Source: Pseudomonas sp. MPC6 (GTDB taxonomy: Bacteria; Pseudomonadota; Gammaproteobacteria; Pseudomonadales; Pseudomonadaceae). From it: DNA of 64,000 nucleotides. Under the pieces are notes generated by a model. It was not told where the DNA came from and did not search any database. It worked only from the letters and a program-made list of their open reading frames with translations. Each line of letters begins with the position of its first letter. Positions within the stretch are counted from its first letter, which is position 1. The translations under genes and the position numbers were made by a program. Of the stretch, positions 39,893-49,443 are shown piece by piece. The stretch is taken from the NCBI RefSeq assembly GCF_006094435.1, contig NZ_CP034783.1, positions 1,019,001-1,083,000 of the forward strand, read 5' to 3'.

Positions 39893-40527
39893 GCGTCCTT
39901 CTGCTTGGTACCGAAGATCTTGTCACCGGCATCGCCCAGGCCTGGAATGATGTAACCGTGTTCGTTCAATTTTTGATCAATGGAGGCGGTGTAGATGGTC
40001 ACGTCCGGGTGAGCCTTCTCCACGGCGGCGATGCCTTCTGGCGCCGCGACCAGCACCATGGCGCGAATGTCGCGGCAACCGGCCTTCTTCAGCAGGTCGA
40101 TGGTGGCGACCATGGAACTGCCGGTGGCGAGCATCGGGTCGATGATCATCGCCAGGCGTTCGTTGATTTCCGGCACCAGCTTTTCCAGGTAGGTATGAGC
40201 CTGTAGAGTCTGTTCGTTGCGGGCCACGCCCACGGCGCTGACTTTGGCGCCCGGGATCAGGCTGAGCACGCCTTCGAGCATGCCGATACCGGCGCGCAGG
40301 ATCGGCACCACGGTAATTTTCTTGCCGGCGATCTTCTCGACCGACACAGTGCCGGCCCAACCTTCGATATCGTAGGTTTCCAGCGGCAGGTCTTTGGTGG
40401 CTTCGTAAGTCAGCAGGGCACCGACTTCCTGAGCGAGCTCACGGAAATTCTTGGTGCTGATGTCGGCGCGGCGCATCAGGCCGAGTTTATGACGGATCAG
40501 CGGATGGCGGATCTCGAGGATGGGCAT
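39889..40527 (-). CDS. upp: Uracil phosphoribosyltransferase
   Basis: 212 residues starting [19 protein letters not shown] at 40527. Makes UMP from uracil and PRPP. PRPP loop [17 protein letters not shown] and uracil-binding C-terminus [16 protein letters not shown]. First gene of upp-uraA. Divergent from hpt across about 175 bases, which must carry both promoters. Confidence 0.97.
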   Translation of the reverse strand: MPILEIRHPLIRHKLGLMRRADISTKNFRELAQEVGALLTYEATKDLPLETYDIEGWAGTVSVEKIAGKKITVVPILRAGIGMLEGVLSLIPGAKVSAVGVARNEQTLQAHTYLEKLVPEINERLAMIIDPMLATGSSMVATIDLLKKAGCRDIRAMVLVAAPEGIAAVEKAHPDVTIYTASIDQKLNEHGYIIPGLGDAGDKIFGTKQKDA

Positions 40528-40701
40528 GGGAAAGGCTCCGGCGGCGGGCAAAAAAACCGGCCTAGATTAATCTATCCGAGGGTGTTGTCCTATAGACATA
40601 GAGTACGTTAGTCCACAAAGGCTTGATCTGGCCTCGCTTGATGCGTACCTTTGCCCGCTTTTCCGAATCCGTCACTCCCCCCAAACCCCCTGGAGAGCGC
40701 C

Positions 40702-41259
40702 ATGTCCGCTGATCTCGAGCATATCCGTCAAATCATGCGAGAGGCTGACTGCCTGTACACCGAAGCTGAAGTCGAGGCGGCCATCGCCCGCGTCGGTGCA
40801 CACATCAACGACCAGCTGGCTGATAGCAATCCGGTGGTGTTCTGTGTGATGAACGGCGGGCTGATTTTCGCCGGCAAGCTGCTCACCCATTTGCAGTTCC
40901 CGCTGGAAGCGTCCTACCTGCACGCCACCCGTTATCGCAACGAAACCAGCGGCGGCGACCTGTTCTGGAAGGCCAAGCCGGAAGTCTCGTTCATCGATCG
41001 CGACGTGCTGATCATCGACGACATCCTCGACGAAGGTCACACCCTGGGCGCGATCATCGACTTCTGCAAACATGCCGGCGCGCGCAAAGTGCACACCGCC
41101 GTGCTGATCGACAAGGACCACGACCGCAAGGCCCGTCCGGACCTGAAAGCCGATTTCGTCGGCCTGCCGTGCATCGACCGTTACATCTTCGGTTATGGCA
41201 TGGACTACAAAGGCTACTGGCGTAACGCCAACGGGATTTTTGCGGTTAAAGGAATGTAA
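40702..41259 (+). CDS. hpt: Hypoxanthine-guanine phosphoribosyltransferase
   Basis: 185 residues from MSADLEHIRQIM at 40702 (TGGAGAGCGCC upstream). PRPP loop VLIIDDILDEGHTLGAI; purine-site segment DFVGLPCIDRYIFGYGMDYKG shortened here. Purine salvage counterpart of the neighbouring upp. Followed four bases later by the WbuC-like gene. Confidence 0.94.
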   Translation: MSADLEHIRQIMREADCLYTEAEVEAAIARVGAHINDQLADSNPVVFCVMNGGLIFAGKLLTHLQFPLEASYLHATRYRNETSGGDLFWKAKPEVSFIDRDVLIIDDILDEGHTLGAIIDFCKHAGARKVHTAVLIDKDHDRKARPDLKADFVGLPCIDRYIFGYGMDYKGYWRNANGIFAVKGM

Positions 41260-41263
41260 GCAC

Positions 41264-41737
41264 ATGACCACGCCGAGTTTTCTTGATCAAAACCTGTTCA
41301 CTGGATTGGCCGAGAAAGCGGCGGCTAATCCGCGCGGGCGGCAGCATCACAACTTCCATCAGATGGAAGATGCCTGTCACCGGATGGCCGTAGGGTTGCA
41401 GCCGAACACCTACATCCCGCCTCACCGTCACCTGGGCGATAACAAGGCTGAAACCTTGCTGGTCCTCAAGGGGCGGCTTGGCCTGTTGATTTTCGATGAG
41501 TCCGGCGTGGTGGTGCGCAAACAAATCCTGCAGGCCGGTGGCGACTGTGTCGGCGTGGACCTGCCCGCGGGCGTGTTTCATGGCCTGGTGGTGCTGGAAG
41601 CTGACAGCCTGATGTTCGAGTGCAAGGCCGGTCCTTATCGCCCGGTCGGTGAGGGTGAGCTTGCTCAGTGGGCGCCCCGCGAAGGTGAGCCGGGGGTTGC
41701 CGAGTATCAGGCGTGGATGCGCGCGCAGTTCGATTGA
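41264..41737 (+). CDS. WbuC-family cupin metalloprotein
   Basis: 157 residues from the ATG at 41264 (AAGGA upstream). Cupin metal site PPHRHLGDNKAET (two His, Glu) with a later His in GVFHGLVVLE. WbuC-like proteins occur both in polysaccharide clusters and, as here, alone; function unknown. Coupled to hpt by a four-base gap. Confidence 0.85.
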   Translation: MTTPSFLDQNLFTGLAEKAAANPRGRQHHNFHQMEDACHRMAVGLQPNTYIPPHRHLGDNKAETLLVLKGRLGLLIFDESGVVVRKQILQAGGDCVGVDLPAGVFHGLVVLEADSLMFECKAGPYRPVGEGELAQWAPREGEPGVAEYQAWMRAQFD

Positions 41738-41749
41738 GCTTCACCCCCC

Positions 41750-41842
41750 CCTGTAGGAGCTGGCTTGCCAGCGAAGGCGTCACATCAGCCGGCATCCATG
41801 CAGCTGACACACCGCCTTCGCTGGCAAGCCAGCTCCTACAGG
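41750..41842. repeat. REP-type inverted pair
   Basis: CTGTAGGAGCTGGCTTGCCA ... TGGCAAGCCAGCTCCTACAG with GCGAAGGCG / CGCCTTCGC inner parts. Confidence 0.87.
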
Positions 41843-41913
41843 GGATCCGTGTTCACCGATCCACCTTTGAATCTGCGTGATAGAGTGCTCGGCCCCGCCC
41901 TCCGGAGCCTGTA

Positions 41914-42399
41914 ATGAGCCTTTTGACCCGTAGCTGCGCCGCCTTGTTGCTGACCCTCAGTCTACCCCTGGCCGCCGCCCCGGCGCCGATGCACGCGCAG
42001 TTCCTGCCCCCGGATGACCTGACCCTGCGTGACGCGGCTCCCGAGCAGCAACAACTGCTGCAGGTCACCGACTACGCCGTGGTGGTGGGCAGCCAGCGCC
42101 AGTCCAATCAACAGCCGATTCCGGTCACTTCCCCGTTGCTGATCCGCCTCAAGGGCAAACCCTTGAACAAGGGCGCGACCATCACCCAGGTGCTGGTCAA
42201 CTTCGATGGCGAAAGCAAAAGCCTGAAAAAGCCGGTCTACGACGCCAAGAGCAAAACCCTGACGCTGTTTTACCCGATGGCCCAGTACCGCGTGGTCATC
42301 GACCTGTTGCGCAATGAGACGGTGTATTGCCAGTTCCTCAGCTACGCCAACGGCCATGTCTGGGCCGATCTGCACACCGGTGGCGTTCGTCCGCGTTGA
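41914..42399 (+). CDS. Exported protein of unknown function (conserved in Pseudomonas)
   Basis: 161 residues with a signal peptide ending LPLAAA near residue 22. The mature domain has alternating strands (SPLLIRLKGKPLNKGATITQ, PVYDAKSKTLTLFYPM) suggesting a small beta protein in the periplasm. No motif recognised. Precedes the PA4642-like gene by about 60 bases on the same strand. Confidence 0.75.
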   Translation: MSLLTRSCAALLLTLSLPLAAAPAPMHAQFLPPDDLTLRDAAPEQQQLLQVTDYAVVVGSQRQSNQQPIPVTSPLLIRLKGKPLNKGATITQVLVNFDGESKSLKKPVYDAKSKTLTLFYPMAQYRVVIDLLRNETVYCQFLSYANGHVWADLHTGGVRPR

Positions 42400-42462
42400 G
42401 CCCGGCGGCAAGTGGGGGGTAAACTGCCCGCCCGTGAAAATGTCTGCGAGCTGGAGTCGGCA

Positions 42463-42750
42463 ATGCGTAAAGATAAGAAGCAAGTGATTGGTGACGAGAT
42501 CGGCGATGCGCAGATCAAACTGTTCCTCGATTTTGAGCCGGTCGACGCCACTTCGCCGTCGCTGCACAAGCTGATCAAGGCTTATCGCGGCCTGCGTATC
42601 GATGATTTCGAGCGTTTTCTGACGTTCTTCGTCGAAGCTGGCCTGGATCTGGACGGCAAGGATGAGCACGGCAATGACTTCGTTGCCCTGATCAAGGATC
42701 AGCGCAATGCGGCCGAGTACATCGAGTTGATCGCCAAGGCTCGCGGTTAA
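42463..42750 (+). CDS. PA4642-family small cytoplasmic protein
   Basis: 95 residues from the ATG at 42463 (MRKDKKQVIGDEIGDAQIK). Helical, charged, with FLTFFVEAGLDLDGKDEHGND. Conserved next to mqo in pseudomonads, matching PA4642 in PAO1. Function unknown. Confidence 0.8.
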   Translation: MRKDKKQVIGDEIGDAQIKLFLDFEPVDATSPSLHKLIKAYRGLRIDDFERFLTFFVEAGLDLDGKDEHGNDFVALIKDQRNAAEYIELIAKARG

Positions 42751-42757
42751 CCATTAC

Positions 42758-42828
42758 CTGTAGGAGCCAGGCTTGCCGGCGAAGGCGTCCGTGAGATCGC
42801 TTTCGCCGACAAGCCCGGCTCCTACAGA
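42758..42828. repeat. REP-type inverted pair
   Basis: CTGTAGGAGCCAGGCTTGCC and facing ACAAGCCCGGCTCCTACAG. Confidence 0.82.
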
Positions 42829-42834
42829 AGGCAC

Positions 42835-42873
42835 AAAAAAACGCCCCGTTTTCAATGAAAACGGGGCGTTTTT
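42835..42873. terminator. Bidirectional terminator between PA4642-like gene and mqo
   Basis: ACGCCCCGTTTTC-AAT-GAAAACGGGGCGT (42841-42869), A-run before and T-run after; thirteen-base perfect stem. Confidence 0.93.
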
Positions 42874-42885
42874 CATGCTGCCGAA

Positions 42886-44394
42886 TCAAGCGTAGCTTTC
42901 GGTCTCGCTGCTGGCTTCAACCAGTTCCAGTGCGATGTTGTTCTGCACATTGATCTTGCGATACAGCGCGGCATCGGTTTCCAGAACCTTTTCCCGGGCC
43001 GGGAAGATTTCCGCCAGTTTGGCAGCCCATTCGCTGGAGGCTTTGTTCGGGAAACATTTTTCGATCAGCTCGAGCATGATCGAAACCGTCACCGAAGCAC
43101 CAGGCGAAGCGCCGAGCAGTGCCGCCAGGGAACCGTCCTTGGCCGCGACCAGTTCGGTACCGAACTGCAGGACGCCGCCCTTTTTCGGATCTTTCTTGAT
43201 GATTTGCACCCGTTGGCCAGCCACTTCCAGGCGCCAGTCTTCGGCTTTCGCCTGAGGGTAGAAGCGACGCAGGGATTCCAGGCGCTGCTCCATCGACTGC
43301 ATGACTTCGCTGACCAGGTACTTGGTCAGGTCCATGTTGTTTTTCGCCACGGCCAGCATCGGGCCGATGTTGCCGGCGCGAACCGACATCGGCAGGTCCA
43401 TGAAGGAGCCGTGCTTGAGGAACTTGGTGGTGAACCCGGCGTAAGGCCCGAACAGCAGGGACTTCTTGCCGTCGACCACACGGGTGTCCAGGTGCGGTAC
43501 CGACATCGGTGGCGAACCGACTGCAGCCTGGCTGTAGACCTTGGCCTGGTGGTGCTTGACCACTTCAGGGTTGTCGCAACGCAGCCACTGGCCGCTGATC
43601 GGGAAGCCGCCGAAGCCTTTGCTTTCTTCAATGCCCGAAGCCTGCAACAGCGGCAGGGCCGCGCCACCGGCGCCGAGGAAGACGAATTTGGCATCGACTT
43701 CGCGGGTGTTGCCGCTGTTGACGTCCTTGATGCTGACGGTCCAGCCGCTGCCGTTACGCTTCAGGCCGGTGACGCGCTTGCAGTACTTGACCTGGGCATC
43801 GGGTGCGCTGGTCAGGTGCGCGAGCAATTGATTGGTCAGGGCGCCGAAGTTGACGTCGGTGCCATTTATGACGCGAGTGGCGGCGACGACTTCGTCGGCC
43901 GGCCGGCCAGGCATCATCAGCGGCATCCACTCGGCCATGGTGGCCTTGTCTTCGGTGTATTCCATGTCTGCGAAGGCGTGATGCTTGCTCATCACCTCGA
44001 AACGTTCCTTGAGGAAGGAAACGCCAGCGTCACCCTGGACGAAGCTCAGGTGCGGCACCGGGCTGATGAAGGTCTTGGACGAACCGAAGGTGCCTTTTTT
44101 GGTCAGGTAGGTCCAGAACTGCTTCGACACCTCGAACTGGGTATTGATGTGCACGGCTTTCTTGATGTCGACGGTGCCGTCGGCGGCCTGCGGCGTGTAG
44201 TTGAGCTCGCACAGCCCGGCGTGGCCGGTCCCGGCGTTGTTCCACGGGTTTGAACTCTCCGCGGCACCGGAATCCATCAGCTCGACGACTTCCAGCTTGA
44301 TCGCGGGGTCGAGCTCTTTGAGCAGTACCGCCAGGGTGGCACTCATGATGCCGGCCCCAACCAGTACTACGTCGACTGCTTCGTTATGCGCCAT
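42886..44394 (-). CDS. mqo: Malate:quinone oxidoreductase
   Basis: 502 residues. FAD-dependent, membrane-associated oxidation of malate to oxaloacetate with electrons to quinone. FAD motif [65 protein letters not shown]. Corresponds by position to mqoB of PAO1. GGAG precedes the ATG by about nine bases. The upstream gap is unusually long. Confidence 0.96.
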   Translation of the reverse strand: MAHNEAVDVVLVGAGIMSATLAVLLKELDPAIKLEVVELMDSGAAESSNPWNNAGTGHAGLCELNYTPQAADGTVDIKKAVHINTQFEVSKQFWTYLTKKGTFGSSKTFISPVPHLSFVQGDAGVSFLKERFEVMSKHHAFADMEYTEDKATMAEWMPLMMPGRPADEVVAATRVINGTDVNFGALTNQLLAHLTSAPDAQVKYCKRVTGLKRNGSGWTVSIKDVNSGNTREVDAKFVFLGAGGAALPLLQASGIEESKGFGGFPISGQWLRCDNPEVVKHHQAKVYSQAAVGSPPMSVPHLDTRVVDGKKSLLFGPYAGFTTKFLKHGSFMDLPMSVRAGNIGPMLAVAKNNMDLTKYLVSEVMQSMEQRLESLRRFYPQAKAEDWRLEVAGQRVQIIKKDPKKGGVLQFGTELVAAKDGSLAALLGASPGASVTVSIMLELIEKCFPNKASSEWAAKLAEIFPAREKVLETDAALYRKINVQNNIALELVEASSETESYA

Positions 44395-45131
44395 TTAACG
44401 CGTCTCCAAAATCTGCAGCACCAAATTGTCGGCATGGCTGCCAGGTGTTCCGGGGCGTGTCAGTGATGCCCCAAGTACCATGGCAGGATCGCCATGTCCG
44501 AATCTTCGCAATTTTTCGCAACTTCGACGGAGGCTACCGACCGGGCCCAAAAGAGCTACATGAACTCACTTCAGCGCGCGGCTGGCAATTCGACTTATGG
44601 TCGATACATCCGTTTGTGCAACCAAATCCGTAGCGGACAGGCTTCAGGCTCCGGTGTTCGAGGAATACTCGGTCCTGTGTCGTTGGGCTGTTTCAGACGC
44701 TAATGGTGCATATTCAGACGCAAAACTATTCATTTGCTCGCCACACTCTTGTGAAGTTGTGAAAACCCGTTTTTTTCACGCTCTTTTGAAGACGTGAACC
44801 TCAAAAAGGGCTGTCCCAGCCTGGCACCGTGCCCGGATGGATGGCCGCCATGCAATACATGACAGTCAAAACGGGCAAACAGCTCAGTGACCGAGCGTAA
44901 TGACAGCTCTGCAGATTCGCGAAAAGTGGGGTTTTGCTTAAGGGAACAGCAAGCACGCCAGCTTCACTCGATCTGTGTGGGCGGCTCTCTGTGGGCGGTG
45001 CGGGGTGCCAATACCTGGGTATTGACGATGCTGCGAGGCCCGATCAGGAGACGTCCTTATAATCGGGGGGAGATTGTAGCGAAGAAACGCAGGGAGATGG
45101 TCGAGTTTGATCAGTTTTATTAGGCGTTCGG
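44395..45131. other. 737-base region without an assigned gene, upstream of mqo
   Basis: Between mqo (minus) and a small minus-strand gene. Several short open frames occur (for example plus 44494-44703 and 44887-45123) but none has a clear ribosome binding site or family look. Part is AT-richer than the surroundings (44700-44800). It may hold a long mqo leader, a regulatory RNA or decayed sequence; nothing definite can be named. Confidence 0.5.
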
Positions 45132-45365
45132 TCAGGTGGTCAACAGATGTTGCACTCGCGCGCGTGGTTGGCGCTGGTTGATGCGGGCGTTGGCGGGCAG
45201 GGGATGGTGCAGCCAGTTGAGGCGGATTTCTTCGATTTCGACCCAGCCATCGCCCATGGGCTGGAGGCTGCACTGCTTGAATGCCTGGCAGTGGCCATTG
45301 CGGTCGAGCAGGGCGAAGCAGCGATGCAGCGGGCGTGGGGCGAACAGCGAGATGAGATAACGCAT
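45132..45365 (-). CDS. Small conserved Pseudomonas protein
   Basis: 77 residues from the ATG at 45365 (AAGG about nine bases upstream). Starts MRYLISLFAPRPLHRCFALL, contains MGDGWVEIEEIRLNWLHHPLP, and ends in an Arg-rich tail. No motif or signal peptide recognised. A longer open frame upstream on this strand is a shadow of the lipoprotein gene on the other strand. Confidence 0.62.
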   Translation of the reverse strand: MRYLISLFAPRPLHRCFALLDRNGHCQAFKQCSLQPMGDGWVEIEEIRLNWLHHPLPANARINQRQPRARVQHLLTT

Positions 45366-45563
45366 GGCGAAGTACCTTGGGGGACTGCTGTGAAGATTGG
45401 CATTGAGTCGTGACGCGAAAGTGTATGAGCGGTGACAGGTGTGTGACAGGTGTCGCGGTCTGAAAGGTGTGTGGGACTCTTCCGTAATGGTTGCGCTGGT
45501 TCGCTGCAGTGGCGCACCGCTATACTGCGGGCTTGTTTGTGCCTGAATTCTGGAGAGAAGAGC

Positions 45564-46148
45564 ATGTTGCAACGCCTGTTGTTCGGTTTGATGACTGTGA
45601 CCAGTTTGACCCTGGTCGGCTGCGCCCACAGCCCGCAACAACTGAATCCGGAACCCAAGCTGACGACGCAGTTGGCACCGGTCGGCCGTGGCCAGCCGGT
45701 GGTGGTGCGCGTGGTGGACGGTCGTCCGTCGCCAACCCTGGGCACCCGCGGGGGCTTGTATCCCGAGACCAGTGCGATCACCGTGCAGGGCGCGCAGATT
45801 CTGCCGAAATTGCAGGCCCAGGCCGAAGCGGCCGTGCGTTTGCTGGGCTTTACCCCGACGTCCAACGCGATGAACGCGCCGCAACTGACCGTGACCCTGG
45901 CGGAGCTTAAATACCAATCGCCCAAGGAAGGCCTGTACGTGACCGAGGCGACCATTGGCGCGACCTTCCGCTCCGATGTGCAGAACGCCAACCGCCGTTA
46001 CAGCGGCCGCTACGGTGCCTCCCTGGACCAGCGTTTCGGTATGGCGCCCAATCAGGAAACCAATACCAAGCTGGTCAGTGATGTGTTGAGCGATGCGTTG
46101 ACGCGTCTGTTCAAGGATCCGACGATTGGCCAGATTCTCAACGAATAA
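45564..46148 (+). CDS. YajG-family lipoprotein
   Basis: 194 residues from the ATG at 45564 (GGAGAGAAG upstream). Lipoprotein signal with lipobox LVGC near residue 20. Mature part contains VVVRVVDGRPSPTLGTRGG and LPKLQAQAEAAVRLLGFTP, typical of the YajG family of outer-membrane lipoproteins of unknown role. Followed by a three-unit REP cluster. Confidence 0.85.
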   Translation: MLQRLLFGLMTVTSLTLVGCAHSPQQLNPEPKLTTQLAPVGRGQPVVVRVVDGRPSPTLGTRGGLYPETSAITVQGAQILPKLQAQAEAAVRLLGFTPTSNAMNAPQLTVTLAELKYQSPKEGLYVTEATIGATFRSDVQNANRRYSGRYGASLDQRFGMAPNQETNTKLVSDVLSDALTRLFKDPTIGQILNE

Positions 46149-46158
46149 CGCGATCCCC

Positions 46159-46318
46159 CCTGTAGGAGCTGGCTTGCCAGCGAAGGCGTCGTCACAGCCA
46201 GCAATGATGCTGACTGACACTCCCTTTCGCCGTAGGAGTCGGCTTGCTGGCGAAGGGGGTGCTGGATTTGCGGTGATCTTGAGATCGCCTTCGCTGGCAA
46301 GCCAGCTCCTACAGGGGG
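46159..46318. repeat. Cluster of three REP units
   Basis: Units at about 46159-46187, 46224-46258 and 46287-46316; the outer two face each other and are nearly identical, the middle one is diverged (CGTAGGAGTCGGCTTGCTGGC). Confidence 0.82.
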
Positions 46319-46487
46319 GCGGTGTTGGGTTCGGCGGGTAGCGCACGACAGGCTGACGCTGGACAGCAATCTGCCAAATGGTGCGTTATTTGTCGCAAAG
46401 GGCGCCGCCGCAGGGGGGCATTCGGTAGAATCCGCGCCGCGGTCGTCGGTTCGGCGCCTGCCACAGCTGTTTTTTCCGAGGTTTGTG

Positions 46488-46766
46488 ATGTCGCTGCATT
46501 TGATGACGCTGTTTACCGCCCATCCCGCCAAATTGATCAACCTGCTGGCCTTGCTGTTTGCCTTCCCTGGCAGCTGGTTGCTGCATGCGACCCGTCGCCG
46601 TGAGCAGCGTGCGCTCGCAAGCATCGAGACGCAGCGCCAGCATCGTCCTGGGGAAGAGCCCAATCTGGATTGGGCGACCTTGCGCATGAACCGGTTCTTC
46701 TACCGCTTCGGTTTCGCTTGCCTGGGGTTGGCGCTGCTGGTGTCGTGGATCAGCACACAGGTCTAG
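46488..46766 (+). CDS. Small inner-membrane protein of unknown function
   Basis: 92 residues from the ATG at 46488 (GAGG five bases upstream). Two hydrophobic segments, residues about 15-32 (LINLLALLFAFPGSWLL) and 74-90 (FACLGLALLVSWIS), flank a charged loop rich in Arg and Glu, giving a hairpin in the inner membrane. No family recognised. Confidence 0.7.
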   Translation: MSLHLMTLFTAHPAKLINLLALLFAFPGSWLLHATRRREQRALASIETQRQHRPGEEPNLDWATLRMNRFFYRFGFACLGLALLVSWISTQV

Positions 46767-46791
46767 ATCGTTAAAGCACAAGATCCCGGAT

Positions 46792-46822
46792 AAAGAAAAC
46801 GGCGCCCGAGGGCGCCGTTGTC
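46792..46822. terminator. Terminator between membrane protein and acyltransferase genes
   Basis: AACGGCGCCC-GAG-GGCGCCGTT (46798-46819), followed on the minus strand by TTCTTT; serves convergent genes. Confidence 0.8.
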
Positions 46823-46838
46823 GTATCAAGCCGTTACC

Positions 46839-48002
46839 TTACAAAGGCAATCCCGCCTTGACCCGGTACTGATTGCGCACCGGCATCGCATATTGCAGCA
46901 CCAGGAACGGGCGATGTTCTTCCGGGCATGCCTCCAGGCGTCGCTGCCATTCCTCCTGCGCCTTGGCCAGTTCGTCGGCCGTGAACACCTCGGTGGCTTT
47001 CGGCACCTGCAATTGCGGGTCGGCGTCTTTCCACTGCGCATAGGCCAGGTAATGCACCGGGAATAACCGGTAGCCGCCGAGAATCTGCTTGTCCATCTCG
47101 ATCGCCAATTGCTTGGTGTCTTCGAACAGCTGAGTGATCGGCGCGGCGAAGTTCACATGGACGCGGCCCTTATAGCCGGTGATGCCCTTGGCGATGCTCA
47201 CGTCGTCCTCGCCCGGCACCTTGGTGTAGCTGCCAGTCGTGGCGCGGATGAACAGCTCGCGAGCCTTGGCCTGGTCGCACGGGTCGTACTCGTAGCTGAT
47301 CGACACCGGAGTGACGTTCAGCGAACGGATGACTTCGCCGAAGGGCTCGTCCTTGCGGCTCATGTGGAACATCTTGAGGATCGCCGATTCGGTGCGATCG
47401 TCGCCGTCCTTGGCGCGACCTTCGGCCTGGGCGATCCAGATCGACGCGCAATCGTTACGGATCGAGTGGTTGATGTAGGCCGACAGCAGTTGGTAGGCCG
47501 CCATCTTTTCGCGCCGACCGCTGATCGAACGGTGCACGATGAAGCTCTTGTTCAGGCGCATCAGGTCGCTGACGAAGGGCTTTTGCAGCAGGTTGTCGCC
47601 AATCGCGATGCGGGGTGTCGGCAGGCCTGCGTGGTACACCGCGTAGTTGACGAAGGCCGGATCCATCACGATGTCGCGGTGGTTGGCGATGAACAGATAG
47701 GCGCTGCCGGACCTGAACTGCTCGACACCGGTGTACGTCACGCCGTCGGTGGCTCGCTCGATGGTGTGGTCGACGTAGAACTCGACTTTGTCCTGCAACG
47801 TGGCCACCGAATTGACGCCGGCGAACTCACGGCGCAGTCGATGAGCTATAAGAGGTTTGAGCATCCAGCCGAAGGCACCGGCATAACGCGGGAAGCGGAA
47901 GTGGATGAGGATATCTAGAAACGCCTTGTCACCAAGCAGCCGATCCAGCACTGCCGGGACTTCGCTATCGTCGTAAGGTCGGATGGCATCGAATTCGCCC
48001 AT
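46839..48002 (-). CDS. Glycerol-3-phosphate acyltransferase-like (PlsB/PlsC superfamily)
   Basis: 387 residues from the ATG at 48002; another ATG lies one codon earlier. The acyltransferase HX4D motif is in FIANHRDIVMDPAF near residue 120, and block SISGRREKMAAYQ and IWIAQAEGRAKDGDD follow. Likely acylates a lysophospholipid or glycerol phosphate at the inner membrane; the exact substrate is unknown. Confidence 0.82.
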   Translation of the reverse strand: MGEFDAIRPYDDSEVPAVLDRLLGDKAFLDILIHFRFPRYAGAFGWMLKPLIAHRLRREFAGVNSVATLQDKVEFYVDHTIERATDGVTYTGVEQFRSGSAYLFIANHRDIVMDPAFVNYAVYHAGLPTPRIAIGDNLLQKPFVSDLMRLNKSFIVHRSISGRREKMAAYQLLSAYINHSIRNDCASIWIAQAEGRAKDGDDRTESAILKMFHMSRKDEPFGEVIRSLNVTPVSISYEYDPCDQAKARELFIRATTGSYTKVPGEDDVSIAKGITGYKGRVHVNFAAPITQLFEDTKQLAIEMDKQILGGYRLFPVHYLAYAQWKDADPQLQVPKATEVFTADELAKAQEEWQRRLEACPEEHRPFLVLQYAMPVRNQYRVKAGLPL

Positions 48003-48144
48003 CATGCTCTCTTGTTGGAAACGGCTAGGGTAAGTAAAGGTTTTGATCGAAAACCGACGGGGCACGGTCTGAAAAAGTAGCCAGACAAAAATAGCCCTGC
48101 AAATAGACCGGCGATTATACGCACAAGTCACCTGGGAGACCGCG

Positions 48145-48327
48145 ATGCTGGAAACCGAGCGCTACGAATGTCCGTATTGTGGGGAAGAGGCTGAAGCTGT
48201 TCTGGACTTGTCCGGCGGCGATCAGACGTATATCGAAGATTGTCCGGTGTGTTGTCGCCCCATTACGTTTGTCCTGCAGACCGACGGTCAAGAATGGTTG
48301 CTCGAAGTTCACAGCGAAAACGAATGA
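48145..48327 (+). CDS. CPXCG-motif cysteine-rich protein
   Basis: 60 residues. Two cysteine knuckles, CPYCG near residue 9 and CPVCC near residue 33, form a probable zinc ribbon. A GGAG lies about eleven bases upstream of the ATG. Followed after 13 bases by the DUF2007 gene. Confidence 0.87.
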   Translation: MLETERYECPYCGEEAEAVLDLSGGDQTYIEDCPVCCRPITFVLQTDGQEWLLEVHSENE

Positions 48328-48340
48328 AAAGGGGCGCGCC

Positions 48341-48601
48341 ATGCAGCGAATCTACGAGCCGGAAAACCTGATGGAAGGGGAGTTGCTGCAAGGTATGCTG
48401 GCCAGCGAGGGCATCGAGGCGCATCTGGTGGGGCGCGATTTGCTCGGGGGCACCGGCGAATTGCCGATCTTCGGCCTGCTGGGGCTGTCGGTCGATAACG
48501 ATCAGGCTGCCTACGCCAGGGAACTGATCACCGCGTACAATGCAGCGCTGCCGCTGTCCGGCGACGAACCGGAGAGTTTTCCCGGCACCCTGGTCTGTTA
48601 G
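48341..48601 (+). CDS. DUF2007 domain signal-transducer-like protein
   Basis: 86 residues from the ATG at 48341. MQRIYEPENLMEGELLQGML and ASEGIEAHLVGRDLLGG are typical of the DUF2007 family, a small ferredoxin-like fold of unknown role. AAAGGGGCG precedes the start. Probably co-transcribed with the CPXCG gene and the SRAP gene. Confidence 0.85.
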   Translation: MQRIYEPENLMEGELLQGMLASEGIEAHLVGRDLLGGTGELPIFGLLGLSVDNDQAAYARELITAYNAALPLSGDEPESFPGTLVC

Positions 48602-48636
48602 GCTGGTGTTCGTTTTATCTAGAGTTGTGTGGCCCC

Positions 48637-49260
48637 ATGTGTGGACGTTATGCCCTGTTTCGCTGGAACCCCGCCTTCGCGGCCCTGCCTGGCTTCCCCG
48701 CCGACCAACAGGCCCAGTGGAATATTTCTCCCAACGATTCGGTGTTGATGCTGCGCGCCGGCAGTGATGGCCAGCGTGAGTTGGCCCGTGCCCGTTGGGG
48801 GCTGACCCCGCCGTGGTTGACCGACCTGTCCCGCACCCCGGCCCATGCCCGCGCCGAAACCGTGGCCGAACAGCCGATGTTCCGCGAGGCCCTGCGGTCG
48901 CGCCGCTGCCTGCTGCCGGCCAACGGTTTCTACGAATGGCGCGGCACCGCCCGCAAACGCCCCTACTGGCTGACCCCGGCAGAGGGCTCTGCGCTGTTCT
49001 TTGCGGCGATCTGGGAGGCTTATCCGGTGCAGGAACAGGTATGGCTGAGTACGGCGGTGATCACCCAGCCGGCGGCGAGTCAGCGTCGGCCGCTGATTCT
49101 CGACGCAGCGGGGCAGGAAGCGTGGCTCAATCCCGAAACACCGCTGCATGGGTTGCAGGCGCTGCTTGCCGGTGAGCCCACGGCGTTGCGCGAGCGGGTG
49201 CTGGCGAACATGGTGAATGATCCGAAGCTGAATGGGCCGGAGTGTCTGACGCCGGGTTGA
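48637..49260 (+). CDS. SRAP-family (HMCES/YedK) protein with altered active site
   Basis: 207 residues from MCGRYALF at 48637; Cys2, exposed after Met removal, is the residue that crosslinks to abasic sites in single-stranded DNA. The Glu of NGFYEW (100) is present. The usual Asn of NARxET is His70 here, and the usual catalytic His of the H-x-R-x-P segment is absent (SQRRPLIL, residues 148-155). It may therefore bind abasic DNA with changed crosslink reversal, or be a degenerate paralogue. Confidence 0.88.
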   Translation: MCGRYALFRWNPAFAALPGFPADQQAQWNISPNDSVLMLRAGSDGQRELARARWGLTPPWLTDLSRTPAHARAETVAEQPMFREALRSRRCLLPANGFYEWRGTARKRPYWLTPAEGSALFFAAIWEAYPVQEQVWLSTAVITQPAASQRRPLILDAAGQEAWLNPETPLHGLQALLAGEPTALRERVLANMVNDPKLNGPECLTPG

Positions 49261-49443
49261 GTCGGCGCCTTTGCTGGCCTGGACTATGACCCGCCCCGCT
49301 GCCGCTCTCGACTCACCCGCCGTGAAATTTTTTACCGCAGCGATGGGAGCTTTATCCGAAATATCAGTCTGCATGTCTGATGTATCTGGCGCCGATACCC
49401 ATCCGCGCCTAGGATACCCGGCATGTTTTCAGGGAGTTTTTTG

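Noticed and set aside
38540..39955. 471-residue open frame on the plus strand
   Set aside because: Antisense to uraA; low-complexity His/Gln/Arg composition and no start site.
44887..45123. 78-residue plus-strand ORF in the mqo upstream gap
   Set aside because: No ribosome binding site, biased Arg-rich composition and no family features; kept only as part of the unassigned region.
46159..46318. Possible CRISPR-like repeat array
   Set aside because: Three units in mixed orientation with unequal spacing, matching the REP element seen elsewhere; no cas genes.
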